A stretch of DNA of 64,000 nucleotides from Benincasa hispida (Eukaryota > Streptophyta > Magnoliopsida > Cucurbitales > Cucurbitaceae): assembly GCF_009727055.1 (NCBI RefSeq), contig NC_052352.1, forward strand, positions 27,902,107-27,966,106, written 5' to 3'. Position numbers and translations under genes: made by a program. The notes under the pieces were generated by a model that worked only from the letters and a program-made list of their open reading frames with translations, was not told the DNA's origin and ran no database searches. Position 1 is the first letter of the stretch. Every line of letters starts with the position of its first letter. Shown piece after piece: positions 10,982 through 23,028 of the stretch.

Positions 10982-11739
10982 TACCACTGATCCCTCTAAT
11001 GAACAATAAGTCATAGTCCAACTATGACCAAGTCCCTCTTGGACGTGGAGAGGGTGTAGCCACTATGTTTAAGCCCCGGAATCAGCCCTTAAGGGAGTAA
11101 TTTATCTACTTGCCCCTACATCGGGGAAGAAGTGAATTCCATCTTGTGTAGCTATGTTCCCAACTTCCCAGTTAGACGAATCCTCAAAATGGTAGGCTTA
11201 CTGAGTTGGCAATCTGGCCACTCTCACCCCTACAAATCAAAGGACCGCCTTCATGAGTAGAAGTTCACAATTCACTCAGGATTCAGGTCATGTCATCTAT
11301 GGTCATCCTAATGAAATGTAAGTCTCTATTATTAACGGTGTTATACAAAGAGACTAATAATTTCGTGGTCCGATCTTATACAAACTCTTTGTATAATATA
11401 CCCTCGCTCACTTGTCTCTACATGAATGATCAGGATCAGATTATCTATAGCACTTTACAACACTTGTAACACCTACAAAGCAGGTCGTATCCGTAGTGTC
11501 ACTAGGATAAAGTACCCAGCCTTATCCATCTACTACAGACCGTTTAAGTTATTATTGAAATAAGATCCACTTGTATGCCTCTACATACTTGTTTAAATTA
11601 CATAAAATAACCTAGGATATTAGTTTATAGGATTGAGTATATGCTTATAAAATAACACTTATTTTATTAACAATAATATGTTTATACAAAGTTAACAAAC
11701 TACGAGATTACAAGGAGATTTATGACACCAATCCCAAAA

Positions 11740-11850
11740 ATCTCCCACTTGTCCTAAAGCTTGGGGAACTTAATGTACAATACAAATAAAGTACAAAATC
11801 ACAATAAACTAGGGCATACACTATACCCCAGTAACATCTCCCACTTGCCC
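11740..11850 (-). other. Polypurine tract and upstream duplicate of it
   Basis: On the minus strand AAGTGGGAGA (11750-11741) precedes the LTR start. About 98 bp upstream a second GGGCAAGTGGGAGAT (11850-11836) is followed by a text that resembles an LTR start (tgttactggggtatagtg). The same two-step arrangement is seen in the plus-strand element at 22935-22990 and 26101-26120. Confidence 0.6.
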
Positions 11851-14204
11851 TAGACAATATGCCGCATATCCCGTAGACCCGGTATTTCTAGTTGACCCTC
11901 GATTAGTCGTGAGAGCCTTTGTAAACGGATCAGCAACATTGTGCTCCGAATAAATCTTCATGATAGTCACGTTACCTCAATGCACAATCTCCCGAATCAA
12001 ATGATATTTTCGCTCTATGTGCTTACGTCTTCGGTGACTCTTAGGTTTCTTAGAATTTACCAAAGCACCATTGTTATCACAATAAAGTGTGATGGGCAAA
12101 GACATATTTGAAACAACTTCCAAATCAGTAAGGAACTTCTTAAGCCAAACAACCTCTTTAGCAGCTTCACAAGCAACTACAAATTCGACTTCCATAGTGG
12201 AGTCTGCGATGCATCCTTGCTTGATCTTCGCCATACTATAGCTTCTCCAGAGTAAACACTGACCCTGATGTGGATTTCTGAGAATCTCAATCAGACTGAA
12301 AATTAGAGTCTGTGTATCCTGTAAGGATTAAATCCTTATCTCCATACACGAGCATATAATCCCTCGTTCTACGAAAATACTTGAGGATTGTTTTGACCGC
12401 CGTCCATTGATCTAATCCTACATTGGAATGATATCAACTGACAATCCCTACTGCATAGCAAATGTCAGTAGTATATAACATTGCATACATAAGGCTGCCA
12501 ACAACTGATACATAGGTAATTCGTCTCATTTCCTCAACCTCTTGAGGAGTCTTAGGAACTGTTACTTAGACAATACAATTTCATGCCTGAAAGGTAATAA
12601 ACCCTTCTTGTAATTGCACATTGAATATTTGACAAGCATCTTGTCAACATACGATGCCTAAGACAAGACAAACTTTTATTCTTACGATCCCTAGAACAAA
12701 CTACACCTCTCCCAAAGTTTTCATTTGGAATTGGGCAGCTAGCCATTTCTTTACATCAGTCAGATAACCTACGTCATTCCTAACGAGTTGGATATCATCC
12801 ACATATAGCACGAGGAAAGCTACTAAGTTGTTGATGATTTTCTTGTTACACAAGGCTCGTCAACATTCTGATCAAAGCTATAAGATTTGATCCAGCATCA
12901 AAACTTATATTCCAAGATCAAGATGCTTGTTTCAATCCATAAATGGACCGATTAAGCTTGTAAACCTTTTGCTCTTGATCTTGTTCATTGAATCCTTCTA
13001 GTTGATTCATATAGATGGTCTCTTCAAGATTACCATTTAAAAAGGCAGTCTTCACGTCCATTTGCCTATCTCATAGTCATAATATGTGGCTATGGATAAG
13101 AGAATTCTGATAGACTTTAACATGACAACAGGTGAGAAAGTTTCTTCATAGTCAACTCCCTCAACCTAGGTATAACCCTTTGCCACAAATCTAGCTTTAA
13201 AGGTCTGTACCTTTCCATTTACACCTTTTTTCCTCTTGTAGATCCATTTATAACCTATAGGTTTTACCCCATCAGGTTGATCTACAAGCTTCCAGAAAAA
13301 ATTGAAGTACATGGACTCTATTTTTTTGTTCATGGCTTTAATCCATTCATCCTTGTCAACATCTTCGATTACTTGCTTATAAGGCAATGGATCCTCAATT
13401 CATCATCAAATATGATGTTTTGGGCTTTTGTTAAACCCACATAACATACAGGTAGGTTCATAACCCTCCACTACGTCGAGGCAATCTCAACTCTTGAGAT
13501 GGATGACTAGAGGAACTGACATCAACAACTCTTATTGAAGTCTCAGTAGATTCATTAGAAATTTCACTTAAAACAATTTTGCTTCGTGGCTTATGATCCC
13601 TCATGTGGTCTTCTTCTAAGAAGGTAGCATTTGTCGATACAAACACTTTATTCTCACTTGGATCATAGAAGTATCTACCTCTCGTTTACTTAGGGTAGCC
13701 TACAAATAGGCATACTTTTGAACGAGGTTCCAAATTTTTGGGGTTTGTCAATAGCACATGGGCTAGACATCCCCAAATTCTAAAGTGGCGTAAACTACCT
13801 TTGCGACCTCTCCATAACTTAAAAGGTGTTTTAGAAACACTCTTTGAGGGAACGTTGTTTAAAATATAAACTGCAGTCTCTACTGCATATCCCCAAACGA
13901 GTCAGGAAGATGAGCATAGCTCATCATAGACCGAACCATGTCTAACAGGGTTCTGTTTCTCCTTTCTAATACACCAATCTGTCGACGTGTACCTAGGGCT
14001 GAGAGTTGGGACGTGATTCCATATTCTATCATATAGTTTTGGAATCTTAAGTCCATATACTCTTAATCACAATCAGATCGTAGTGTTTTTATCTTTTTAC
14101 CTAACAAGTTTTCAACTTCAATCTTGTACTTCTTGAACTTTTCAAGAGCTTCATACTTATGTTGCATTAGATATAGATACCCAAATCTAGAACAATCATC
14201 TATG
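11851..14204 (-). pseudogene. Ty1/copia pol of element C (integrase, RT, RNase H), decayed
   Basis: Minus-strand order: integrase core piece (IDDCSRFGYLYLMQHKYEAL near 14110-14204, then further pieces to 13690), variable linker (13458-13646), RT start (PIGYKWIYKRKKG, FKARFVAKGYT at 13166-13387), RT catalytic LYVDDIQL (about 12795-12820, the YVDD box is intact), and RNase H (CIADSTMEVEFVVACEAAKE, TLYCDNNGAL at 11977-12234). Many stops and shifts break the frame. At 14204 the integrase is cut by an LTR that starts at 14205. The missing upstream part (start of integrase, protease) is not found beyond that LTR; gag of a related element appears instead at 18337. Confidence 0.88.
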
Positions 14205-15210
14205 TGTTGGGGAGGATGCCCTAAAGTCTCATGTCCTGTAGTTTGTAAACACATTTTATACGAACGCTTGTGATGTATAATATATGATATTTTCTTCATT
14301 ACTTGACTTTGCACATTATATGTTTTATTTTCTTTACCATAAACCAATAAACTAAAATCCCTGGTTGTCGTTATGTAACTTAAGCATATATGTAGTGACA
14401 TACAAGTGGATCATGTCTTAATTGACAACCAAAATGGTCTGTAGTATATGGATATAGAAGGGAAACCTTATTCTAAGAACGCTATGGATGCGGCCCACTT
14501 TGTGGAATGGTTACAAGTGTTATGACTTGTCACAGATGGTATGATCCTGATCATTCGTGTAGAGACATGCGAGCTGGGGCGTCCTATACAAAGAGTTTGT
14601 ATAAGACCTGACCACGAAGTTTTAACGTCTCATCATATAATGCCATTCATAATAAAGACTTCACTTTACTAAGATGACCATAGGTAACATGACCTCAATC
14701 CTGAGTGAGTGGGCGGTACTTTGATTTGCATGGGTGCGAGTGGCCAGGTTGCTAACTCGAACCTACCACTTGGGGGATTCGTCTGATTTGGGAGCTAAGA
14801 ACTCAGCTACACAAGATAGAATTCACTCCTTCCCCGAAGCAGGGGTAAGTAGATAGATTACTCCCTTAAGTGCTGATCCCGAGGCTTGAACGATGTGGCA
14901 CCACACACCTTCTCATGGCTCAAAAGGTGTCCACACATAGTAAGACTATGTTGTATTGTTCATTAAAGGGATCAGTGGTACTTAAAGAGTTAGATGTAAC
15001 TATAGGGACAAAATGGTGAATTGGCCCAACTGTACTTACGAGCATCTGTGAAGGGTTATTGTACTGATGATTGGTTATATTCGATGGACACAGAAATATA
15101 TCTGTGGTAAGGAGAGTTCAGATGTCAGTCTTTAGTGGAATGCATGACAGTTAATGGATGGTGGATCTTGTGGCTAAAGAGTTTAGTAAGTTATTCAACA
15201 TCGATTCAAA
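14205..15210 (+). mobile_element. Copia LTR 5' portion (family Y), left arm of an inverted repeat
   Basis: Starts TGTTGGGGAGGATGCCC inside the integrase relic and follows the family-Y LTR for about 1 kb. It ends near 15190-15210, where the sequence turns round into its own inverted copy. Confidence 0.75.
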
Positions 15211-16193
15211 ACTCTTTAGCCACGAGATTCACCATCTGTTAACTGTTAGTGATTCCACTAAAGACCAACAACTGAACTCTTCTTACCACAAACATATTTT
15301 TGTGTCCATTGGATATAACCAATCATGAGTACGATGACCTTTCACAGATGCTTGTAAGTACAGCTGGGCCAATTTACTTTACATCTCACTCCTTAAGTAC
15401 CACTGATTCCTCTAATGAACAATACAACATAGTCCAACTATGTGTGAATACCTCTCGGGCCAAGAGAAGGTGTTTAGCGCCACATCGTTCAAGCCCCGAA
15501 ATCATCCCTTAAGGAAGCCATCTATCTACTTACCTCTGCCTCAGGGAAGGAGTGAATTCCATCTTGTGTAGTTGAGTTCCCAGCTCCCAAATCAGACGCA
15601 TCCTCAAAATGGTAGGTTTGAATCGGTGACTTGACCACTCGCACCTATACAAATCAAAGGACCACCCTCAATGGCAGGAGTTCCCAACTCACTCAGAATT
15701 GAGGTCATGTTACCTAGGTCATCCTAGTGAAGTGAAGTCTCTGTCATGAACGGTGTTGTATACGAGACATTAACACTTCGTGGTTAGATCTTATACAAAC
15801 TCTTTGTATAGGAAGTCCCCGCTCGCATGTCCCCAACATGAATGATCAGGATCAGATCATCTGTGGCAAGACACAACACTTGTGACCATTCCACAAAGTG
15901 GGCTGCATTCGTAGCATTACCAGGATAAGGTTTCCCTCCTATATCCATATACTACAGACCATTTTGGTTATCATTCAAGACATGATCCACTTGTATGTCA
16001 CCACATACATGCTTGAGTCACATACAGATAACCAGCAATTTTATGTTTATTGGTTTGTGGTAAAGCAAATAAAACAAGTAAATGAGCAAAACAACAAGAG
16101 GTGAAGTAAATATCATATATTAACAATCACAAGTGTTCGTATATATTGTTTATAAACTACAAGACACGAGACTTTAGGGCATCAACCCCAACA
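15211..16193 (-). mobile_element. Copia LTR 5' portion (family Y), right arm of the inverted repeat
   Basis: Reverse-oriented copy of the same LTR portion. On the minus strand it starts at 16193 with TGTTGGGGTTGATGCCC and ends near 15217. The turn is around 15189-15216 (ctaaagagttt … aaactctttag). The arms are about 980 bp each with a spacer near 30 bp. Confidence 0.75.
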
Positions 16194-17615
16194 CCCCGAA
16201 GCAGGGGTAAGTAGATAGATAGCTCCCTTAAGGGATGATTCTAGGGCTTGAACGATGTTGCGCTACACACCTTCTCTTGGACCGAGAGGTGTTCATACAT
16301 AGTTGGACTATGTTGTATTGTTCATTAGAGGAATCAGTGGTACTTAAAGAGTGAGATGTAACTACAGGGGAAAAACGGTAAATTGGCTCAGCTGTACTTA
16401 CGAGCATCTATGAAAGTCATCATACTCATGATTGGTTATATCCGATGGACATAGAAATATATCTGTGGTAAGAAGAGTTTAGCTATTGGTCTTTAGTGAA
16501 ATGCCTGACAGTTAACGGATGGTGGATCTCGTGGCTAAAGAGTTTAGTGAGCTATTCAAGTACCACTGGAGCTTCAAGCCACAGGTCCATTAGGTCTCCT
16601 GGGTAGCTTGGGTAAAGTTGAGAATTAGTTTTGGGTCAATTTGAAATGTTCAAATTGACAAGAGGGAGTTTGATTATATGATATAATTGGACTGATTAAT
16701 TATATATGATATAATTGACTAAATGTATAAGATACATTATTTTGGAGGAATTTAGATATAAATATGATTTATATCAAGTAGAGAAGAAATTATTATAGTA
16801 GATATGTGATATCAAACTATAAGGTAAGAATATAATATGATTATATTCATTAATTATTAAATTGGTTAATTATATGATAATTGGCCTAAAAATTCTCTCG
16901 GACGTGTGCTAGTGGGAGAATCCGAACTGGTTATTGTAACCGAAGAATAAAATGAAAATTTGTTTCATTTTGCAAATGTTCGAAAAAATCGCATCGGTGT
17001 GAAAACATAAACGATCGCACACCTCGCGCCTAAACGATCGCTTAGCTTTACTAAACATCGCACAGTATGTCGCATTTTCTAAACGATCGTCTACCATTAA
17101 CTAAACGATCACTTAGTAAAACCTACACGATCGATTAGTTTCTTTTAAACGATAAGCACATAGCTATACAATAGCTCCTTTTCTCTCCCACTTACTTATC
17201 GTCTACACGATTTGTTCTTTCTCCAACCTCTACCAAATTCAAAGACCACGATTTGGATTCTCACTCCGAGAATACCAAGGGCTCTATTTGGTGGTTTCGT
17301 CCCCGCTGCTATTCACTCGTTCATGACTGTTCGTGTTGCTGCCATTCTTGTAGATGATCATGCTGCTATAGCCGACTTGTTTATTGGGTGAAGAGTGTGA
17401 GTGGAGGTTCTTCCACTGTGTCTGAGTTCAAAGCTTGAAGAGGGTCTTCAGCTAGTATGAGAACTTTTTCCCTTGTATTTTAGTGTTCAAAGCATGTCGT
17501 TAATTAATGTTATTTTGCATAACTGTCTGTTGGATGTATATGTTGTTTTTCGGTCACAATGAAATCGAAAAGATCCGAACGTGCTCATGGATGCTCTTCG
17601 TTAAGAGTTCCTTCA
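16194..17615 (+). mobile_element. Copia LTR 3' portion (family Y)
   Basis: Begins mid-LTR (ccccgaagcaggggtaagt, equivalent to 14832) and continues to a normal end AAGAGTTCCTTCA at 17615. It holds a CGATCG array at about 16995-17135 and the transcript-like part after it (gattctcactccgagaata). Neither this piece nor 14205 has a matching 5-bp flank (ctatg against atagg), so the block is rearranged rather than one clean insertion. Confidence 0.75.
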
Positions 17616-17639
17616 ATAGGAGCCTTATCTTTCCCTTTT

Positions 17640-18337
17640 TCCTTCTTTTTTCATTTGAATACTTTTATTATTTGAAGTAGAAGGTCCATACTTAGTTCTT
17701 GAGGATGATCCCTTTTGGAACTTCTTTGAGGTAACAACATTTACTTCCCCTTCTTATCCCTTAGTCTTCATAAGAGACTGGTATGTCTGGAGCTTGTTCA
17801 AGAGAGTGGTCAGATTGTACTCAATCTTGTTCATCATCGCATTTGTGTGGAACTGTAGGAAACACTTCGAAAGAGATTCCATGATGAAACTAACTTGACT
17901 TTTCTCATCTATGACAACACCGTTTACCTCCGTTATGTTGAAGTGGACAATCATATCCAAAACATATTCTCTAACAGAGGTTCTTTCCTTCATGTGGGAG
18001 TTGTAAACATATTTGAAAGCATCATGCTTGACAGATGAGGACGATTTTTCAAACATTGCCTATAACGAATCAATGATCCCCTTAGCTGTGACCATGCTCT
18101 TGTGTTTCTTAGCTAGAACATCAAATATGTTTGCTAAGATATAGACTCAGGCCTTATCGTTTTCCTGAATCCGTCTGTCATAGGATTCTCGAACATTTTG
18201 GTTTGTTGACAAGTCCGGATTTGGAGGACATTCCTCAATTAAGATGAACCTAAGATCATCAAATCCAATTTTCATGTTGCGTAGTTGTCTCCGTTTAACT
18301 TTTCAGAAGCGAGTAGTTGAACTAATGAGCTAGTCAT
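17640..18337 (-). pseudogene. Copia gag relic (element D)
   Basis: Minus-strand frame begins at the ATG at 18337 (MTSSLVQLLASEKLNGDNY) and follows the Gag at 4668-5570 through KHDAFKYVYNSHMKERTSVR and MMNKIEYNLTTLLNKLQ (17754-18056). Stops occur near 18150 and 18060. The zinc-knuckle end is lost against the LTR at 17615. Confidence 0.85.
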
Positions 18338-20213
18338 GCTGAAAATATAAACAAGTTCTATTAGTAAATTACTATTAAATCCAATCAAGTTTTAGCAAAT
18401 TTAATAATGTATCTACAACTCATTATTAATTTGCAACAATACTTCAGTGAGTCAAAATAATCTCTACCGAGGAGTAGTCAATTACTCCTTCATTGAACTA
18501 AGACATTCTTGACTAAATACTAATACTAGAATAACTCTTATTCCTATATCATTTAGTTATTGCTTGTTTGGTTAAAAACTTGCTAACACTTAATAATTAT
18601 TTTAAGTGTAACCCTCCATTTTCAAATCTCAAAGATCGGTCCCAGCAAGCTACTGAATGGAAGATAATGCTGAGAACGAACCTAAGAGACCCTATTCATT
18701 TCTAAAGTTTGTGGTGTTTCGACCCCCATGTCACGACCCTCCGAATGGGTGGTCACTCTAGGATGAAACGTAGACGAAGTATGGGAATCTCATGGTACAA
18801 CCTAATGGAGGAGATCGTAGGATATGTTGACATACTTCCTTCTCTCACTTACTATAAATAACTTCCCCTATTCACTTGTTATTGACCCATGCAAACATTT
18901 TCTGAATAGAGGTCATGACCAGGACGACATGAAGCCGAGCATGGATCTCATGGTGTGAACTCTTAGGGACGTGAGAGCTAAAATCAAATTTTCTCTCATT
19001 TAAGTATTCTAGAAGGTTTGGATATATTCTTACTTAGGTATATTCTGGCTAATGAAATACAACCTAAGTTTAGGTGTGTATCCAAGTATAACTTTTATAT
19101 TAGATTTAACCTATGATGTCTATGTGATAAACTCCTTTTAGCACCTCAAATCGCTCACGCATGTTCATAAAATCGTGTTTAACATAACTCAGATACCGGA
19201 TCGATCCCCAGGTAGTAGGTGCTTTGTAAACCGTCAATAAGTACCTCCAGCCTTAGACAGGATCTTGCCAAGTGAGTTTTGTTATAACCTTAGTTTTACA
19301 AGTTATCGACCTATATTAACTATTAAAACAAGTTGTGGTTGTTAACCATATATGAGCATGCAATTTATTTTTGTTATAGATTTTAAAAGTCTAATTTATT
19401 TTATCACTTATAACTTAGACAAAATCCATAACATATATCAAACATTTCATAAATTAATATAACAACTTATATTAATTCTTATGAAATCCTACATATGCAT
19501 ACTATACATTATAACACTTATAACATACTTTCAATGCATGAAACCTGCTTATCCTATGGTAGGATTTTAAATCTATATGGCATACTTTATGCATAAATAA
19601 ATTTAATTTAATTAAAACATACATTCATAATGCATAACTAATTAAACACACTAAAGTGAATCAATTTTGGCATCCTAGGCTATCAAACAACTAAATTATT
19701 ACAATAATAATTTAAAAACAGGCTTGAATCGCTCTCGAATACTTCGAACCAGCCCAAACTAGGTGAAAAAAGCTTGAACCGGACCTCTAAGGCTTCAATT
19801 AGGGCAGAACCGACTGGATTGAAGGCGAACCAGACCGAGCTGGTTCAATTGCACCGTTCTTCCTTTGCGCACGTGTTTTTGGAAAAAAAGATGCGCAGCA
19901 TTGCAACATTGTGATGGAAAGTTGCAATGCTACGGCTTGGGTCCCAGCTCTCTATTTTAGTTCCAACAGTGTTTTGCTCCAAAACTCTTCAAATTACATG
20001 CTAAAAATAACTCTAATGACTCTAGCGAATTTACAGACTTTTCTTCACACATTAAAATCCCTAAACAACCAAGCAATTACAATAATTGCAATAAATTGAA
20101 GCTCAATTTGATGTCAAAACTGTAATATATCCAACTTTAGCAACCAACAACATTCATCTCATGAAAAATCACCCACCAAGCTTAAATGAATGCAAATTGA
20201 GTGCTTAAAACAT
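18338..20213 (-). repeat. Long untranslated leader of copia element D
   Basis: About 1.9 kb between primer-binding site and gag without credible coding frames. It matches, inverted, the plus-strand leader at 59780-61303. Shared blocks include the paired direct-repeat modules at 18690-18990, a ttacaagttatcgacctat block near 19300, and a GC-richer ccggttc/gaaccag block at 19740-19860. Conservation between two elements argues for a function of the leader RNA such as packaging or translation control; that is inference. Confidence 0.7.
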
Positions 20214-20225
20214 GCTCTGATACCA
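20214..20225 (-). other. Primer-binding site (initiator tRNA-Met type)
   Basis: On the minus strand TGGTATCAGAGC lies three bases after the LTR end (CCATCA). It is the standard Ty1/copia primer-binding site, complementary to the 3' end of initiator tRNA-Met. Confidence 0.85.
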
Positions 20226-20227
20226 AC

Positions 20228-22025
20228 TGATGGAATTAGAAACATGCAAGCAGAAGTAATTAGGATCTTAAGCACTCTAATTTCATTAATTTAAAGATTA
20301 AGCATGTTTGCTCAAACTTGAAAAAAAAATAGAGTTTTAAGAGCAAACCTTGATATAGCTCGAAATTGAAGCTGCCCTTTAGTTGTTTTCGATCACGAAC
20401 ATTTCATGGACCATCAGTAGAGTCTTCCCCGCTATTCTCCGACCTTAGAACGGATTGTGGGATCCAATTTTGTGATGAATTTAAAGGAAAAAAAGAGTTG
20501 GAGGATGTTTTTCATGTAATGAAGTTTGAGAGAATAATTCAGCTTCACACACCAACAAAGAAGTTCAACCTCAGCAATTACTTCCTCTATTTAAAGAAGA
20601 AAACATGCAATATTGAATTCATCTCACATTGACACCAAATTCAGCACTATTTTAGTGGGAATTGAAGTGTTAATCAAGCTAAAAAATGTGGAAAAAAACC
20701 TCACCATCTTGAAGTTTGAGAGAATAATTCCATAAAATTAATTCAAATAATTAGTTTTCAAATAAAATTAGTTTTAACAATCAACTTTAAATAAATTAAT
20801 TCTAATAATTAACTTTAAATAGAATCAATTTTAAATAATTAATTAAATAATTTAATTAATAATATTAATTTAATATCAAATATTAAATTAATAATTAACA
20901 TCAATTCAGATCATGAATCATTACTCATATGACCAATATTTAAATCATATTTAAATATTTCTAGCTCTCTAAATTATTTAATTCATAATTAAATAATAAT
21001 ACGTTAAGTACATCGAATATAAATAACGGTTATTTCCTAAGCCGAATTTGAACAATTCAAATTCTCATCACACTATTCTAAGGTTTAGTCTGATATGAAC
21101 TAGTAGAGGGACCTAATGGATCTACAGATCATGAGCTTCAACAATCCAAGATTAACTGGTTAAACTCTTTAACCTAGTTATCTAACAATCGTTAACTACC
21201 GGGACATTCCACTGTAGCCCAGTAGCTGCACTCTCCTCACTGTAGATATATTTCTATCCGCTCGATATAACCATGATTAGTAAGTTGACCCTTCACAGGT
21301 TGTTCATAATTATAATTGGGTCAAAATTACCGTTTTACCTCTATAATTACATCTTGTTCCTTAAGTCTTACTGATCCTCTAATGAATAATTGGTTCGTGA
21401 TCCAACCACCAAACTGAGTCCCTCTCGAGCCAGTGAGAGGATGGGACCCCTTGTTTAAGACCCAAAGTCAGCATTTAAGAGAATAATCTATCTACTATTC
21501 CTAGAATTGGGTATGAGTGAATTCCATCTTGTAGAACTATGTCCCCAACTATCTACCCGATCTTATCTCTAAAATAAAAGGCTTATTGAGTCAGAAAACT
21601 CAGATCACTCTCACACATGCAGATTAAAGGATAATTCTGAATAAACAGGGGTTCATAGTTACTCAGAATGAAGATCGAGTTACCTAGATCATCATATTGA
21701 AATAGTCAATCTTAACAGTAAATGTCGTTATAAAGTAAAAGTGACTATTTCGCGGTCCAGCCTTATGTAAACTCATTGCATAGGACGCTCTTACTCGCAT
21801 ATTTTCACATAAATGATTCAGGATCACATCGTTTGTATCAAGTACAAAGTGGGTTGCATCCATAGTGTCCCCAAGATAAGGTACCCAACCTTATCCTTAT
21901 ACTATAGACCATTTTAGCTATTTACTCGAACTTGATCTACTTTTATGTCTCCACATATAGCTCAAGTATTCATGTAATAGTCAAGGGTTCTTAGTTTATT
22001 GGATTTAGGATTTTTAAGTGCAATT
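20228..22025 (-). mobile_element. 5' LTR of copia element D (family X), truncated at its start
   Basis: Ends on the minus strand with CTAATTCCATCA at 20228, next to the primer-binding site. Aligns with the LTRs at 2850-4071 and 55948-57906. Its first 110 bp or so are missing because another LTR begins at 22026. Confidence 0.8.
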
Positions 22026-22391
22026 TGTTGGGTTTTATGTCCTAAAACTCGTGGTTTGTAAACAATAAATCGTTCTGTAAATCGATAAAGTTGTTATTGA
22101 ATATATGAATTGCTTATTTCGTTTTAGAAATAAATCCAATAAACTAATAGATCCATGACTATTACATGAGTACTTGAACTTTATGTGGAGACATAAGAGT
22201 GGATCAGGTTCGAGTAAATAGTTAAAATGATCTATAGTATATGAATAAGATTGGGTGCCTTATTCTGGTAACACTATTGGATGCAGCCCACTCTATAGTT
22301 GTTATAATTTGTTGTAAAATATTATAAACGAAGTGATCCTGATTTGTTCATGTATTGACATGAGAGCGGGGGCATCCTATGCAATGAGTTC
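22026..22391 (+). mobile_element. Copia LTR fragment (family X)
   Basis: Begins TGTTGGGTTTTATGTCCTAA and breaks off at about 22391, where RNase H coding sequence starts without a leader or gag. It marks a large deletion joining an LTR to pol. Confidence 0.75.
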
Positions 22392-22913
22392 AAGTATCTA
22401 AGAAGAACGAGGAACTACATACTCGTGTATGATTCTAAGGATCTGATCCTTATAAGATACACAGACTCTGATTTCCAAACTGATAAGGATTCTACAAAAT
22501 TCACATAAGGATTAGTGTTCACTCTTAACGGAGGGGTGATGGTCTAGAGGAGCACCAAACAATGGTGCATTGCTGACAACACCATGGAGGCTGAGTATGT
22601 AGCGGCTTGTAAAACTGCTAAGGAAGCTATTTGGCTCGAGGAATTCTTGATTGATCTGGAAGTGGTTCCAGACATGTCAAAGCCCATCACCTTTTATTGT
22701 GGTAATAGTGGTGCTTTGGCTAATTTCTGAGAGCCTAGGAGTCCCAAGCGCAGGAAGCACATAGAGTGGAAGTATCATCTCATTCGAGAGATTGTGCATC
22801 GAGGGGATGTGATTGTCACGCAGATAACTTCGGAGCACAACGTTGTTGATCCATTTACAAAGGTCTTCACGGCTAAGGTGTTCAAGGGTCACCTACAGAG
22901 TACGGGTCTTTAG
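22392..22913 (+). pseudogene. Copia RNase H relic, plus strand
   Basis: Plus-strand translation reads the end of RT and RNase H: YILVYDSKDLILIRYTDSDF, then NTMEAEYVAACKTAKEAIWL, KPITFYCGNSGALANF, RKHIEWKYHLIREIVH and a terminal stop at 22911-22913. Internal stops (for example near 22537 and 22727) show decay. The element 5' part is lost. Confidence 0.88.
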
Positions 22914-22934
22914 AATAGGCCATGTTTAGACTAG

Positions 22935-23028
22935 GGCAAGTGGCAGATTTGTACTGGGTGTGTTATGCCCTAGTTTATTGTTTGTATACTTTGTATATTA
23001 GTTTGACTTATATATTGTACACCCTAGT
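22935..23028 (+). other. Post-RNase H block with a polypurine-like motif
   Basis: gggcaagtggcagat is followed by an LTR-start-like text (tgttatgccctagtttattg). It corresponds to 11850-11750 on the minus strand in element C. The block is interrupted at 23028 by a 3-kb insertion and continues at 26088 to the real polypurine tract. Confidence 0.6.
23024..23028. repeat. Target-site duplication, left copy (CTAGT)
   Basis: CTAGT before the insertion, repeated at 26088-26092. The next base (T) is also shared, so the exact boundary is uncertain by one base. Confidence 0.7.

Larger units (their letters stand above)
7420..11739 (-). mobile_element. 3' LTR of minus-strand copia element C, split by a nested LTR
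   Basis: The LTR starts near 11739 (decayed start ttttgggattggtgtc) after a polypurine tract. It runs down to 10977, is interrupted by another LTR (8773-10976), resumes at 8772 and ends at 7420 with GTTCCTTTA, a variant of the usual TTCCTTCA end. The parts 10977-11739 and 7420-8772 join in register with uninterrupted relatives (…agttacatctaactccttaag|taccactgatccctc). Several small open frames inside (for example 7625-7834) are accidental. Confidence 0.75.
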
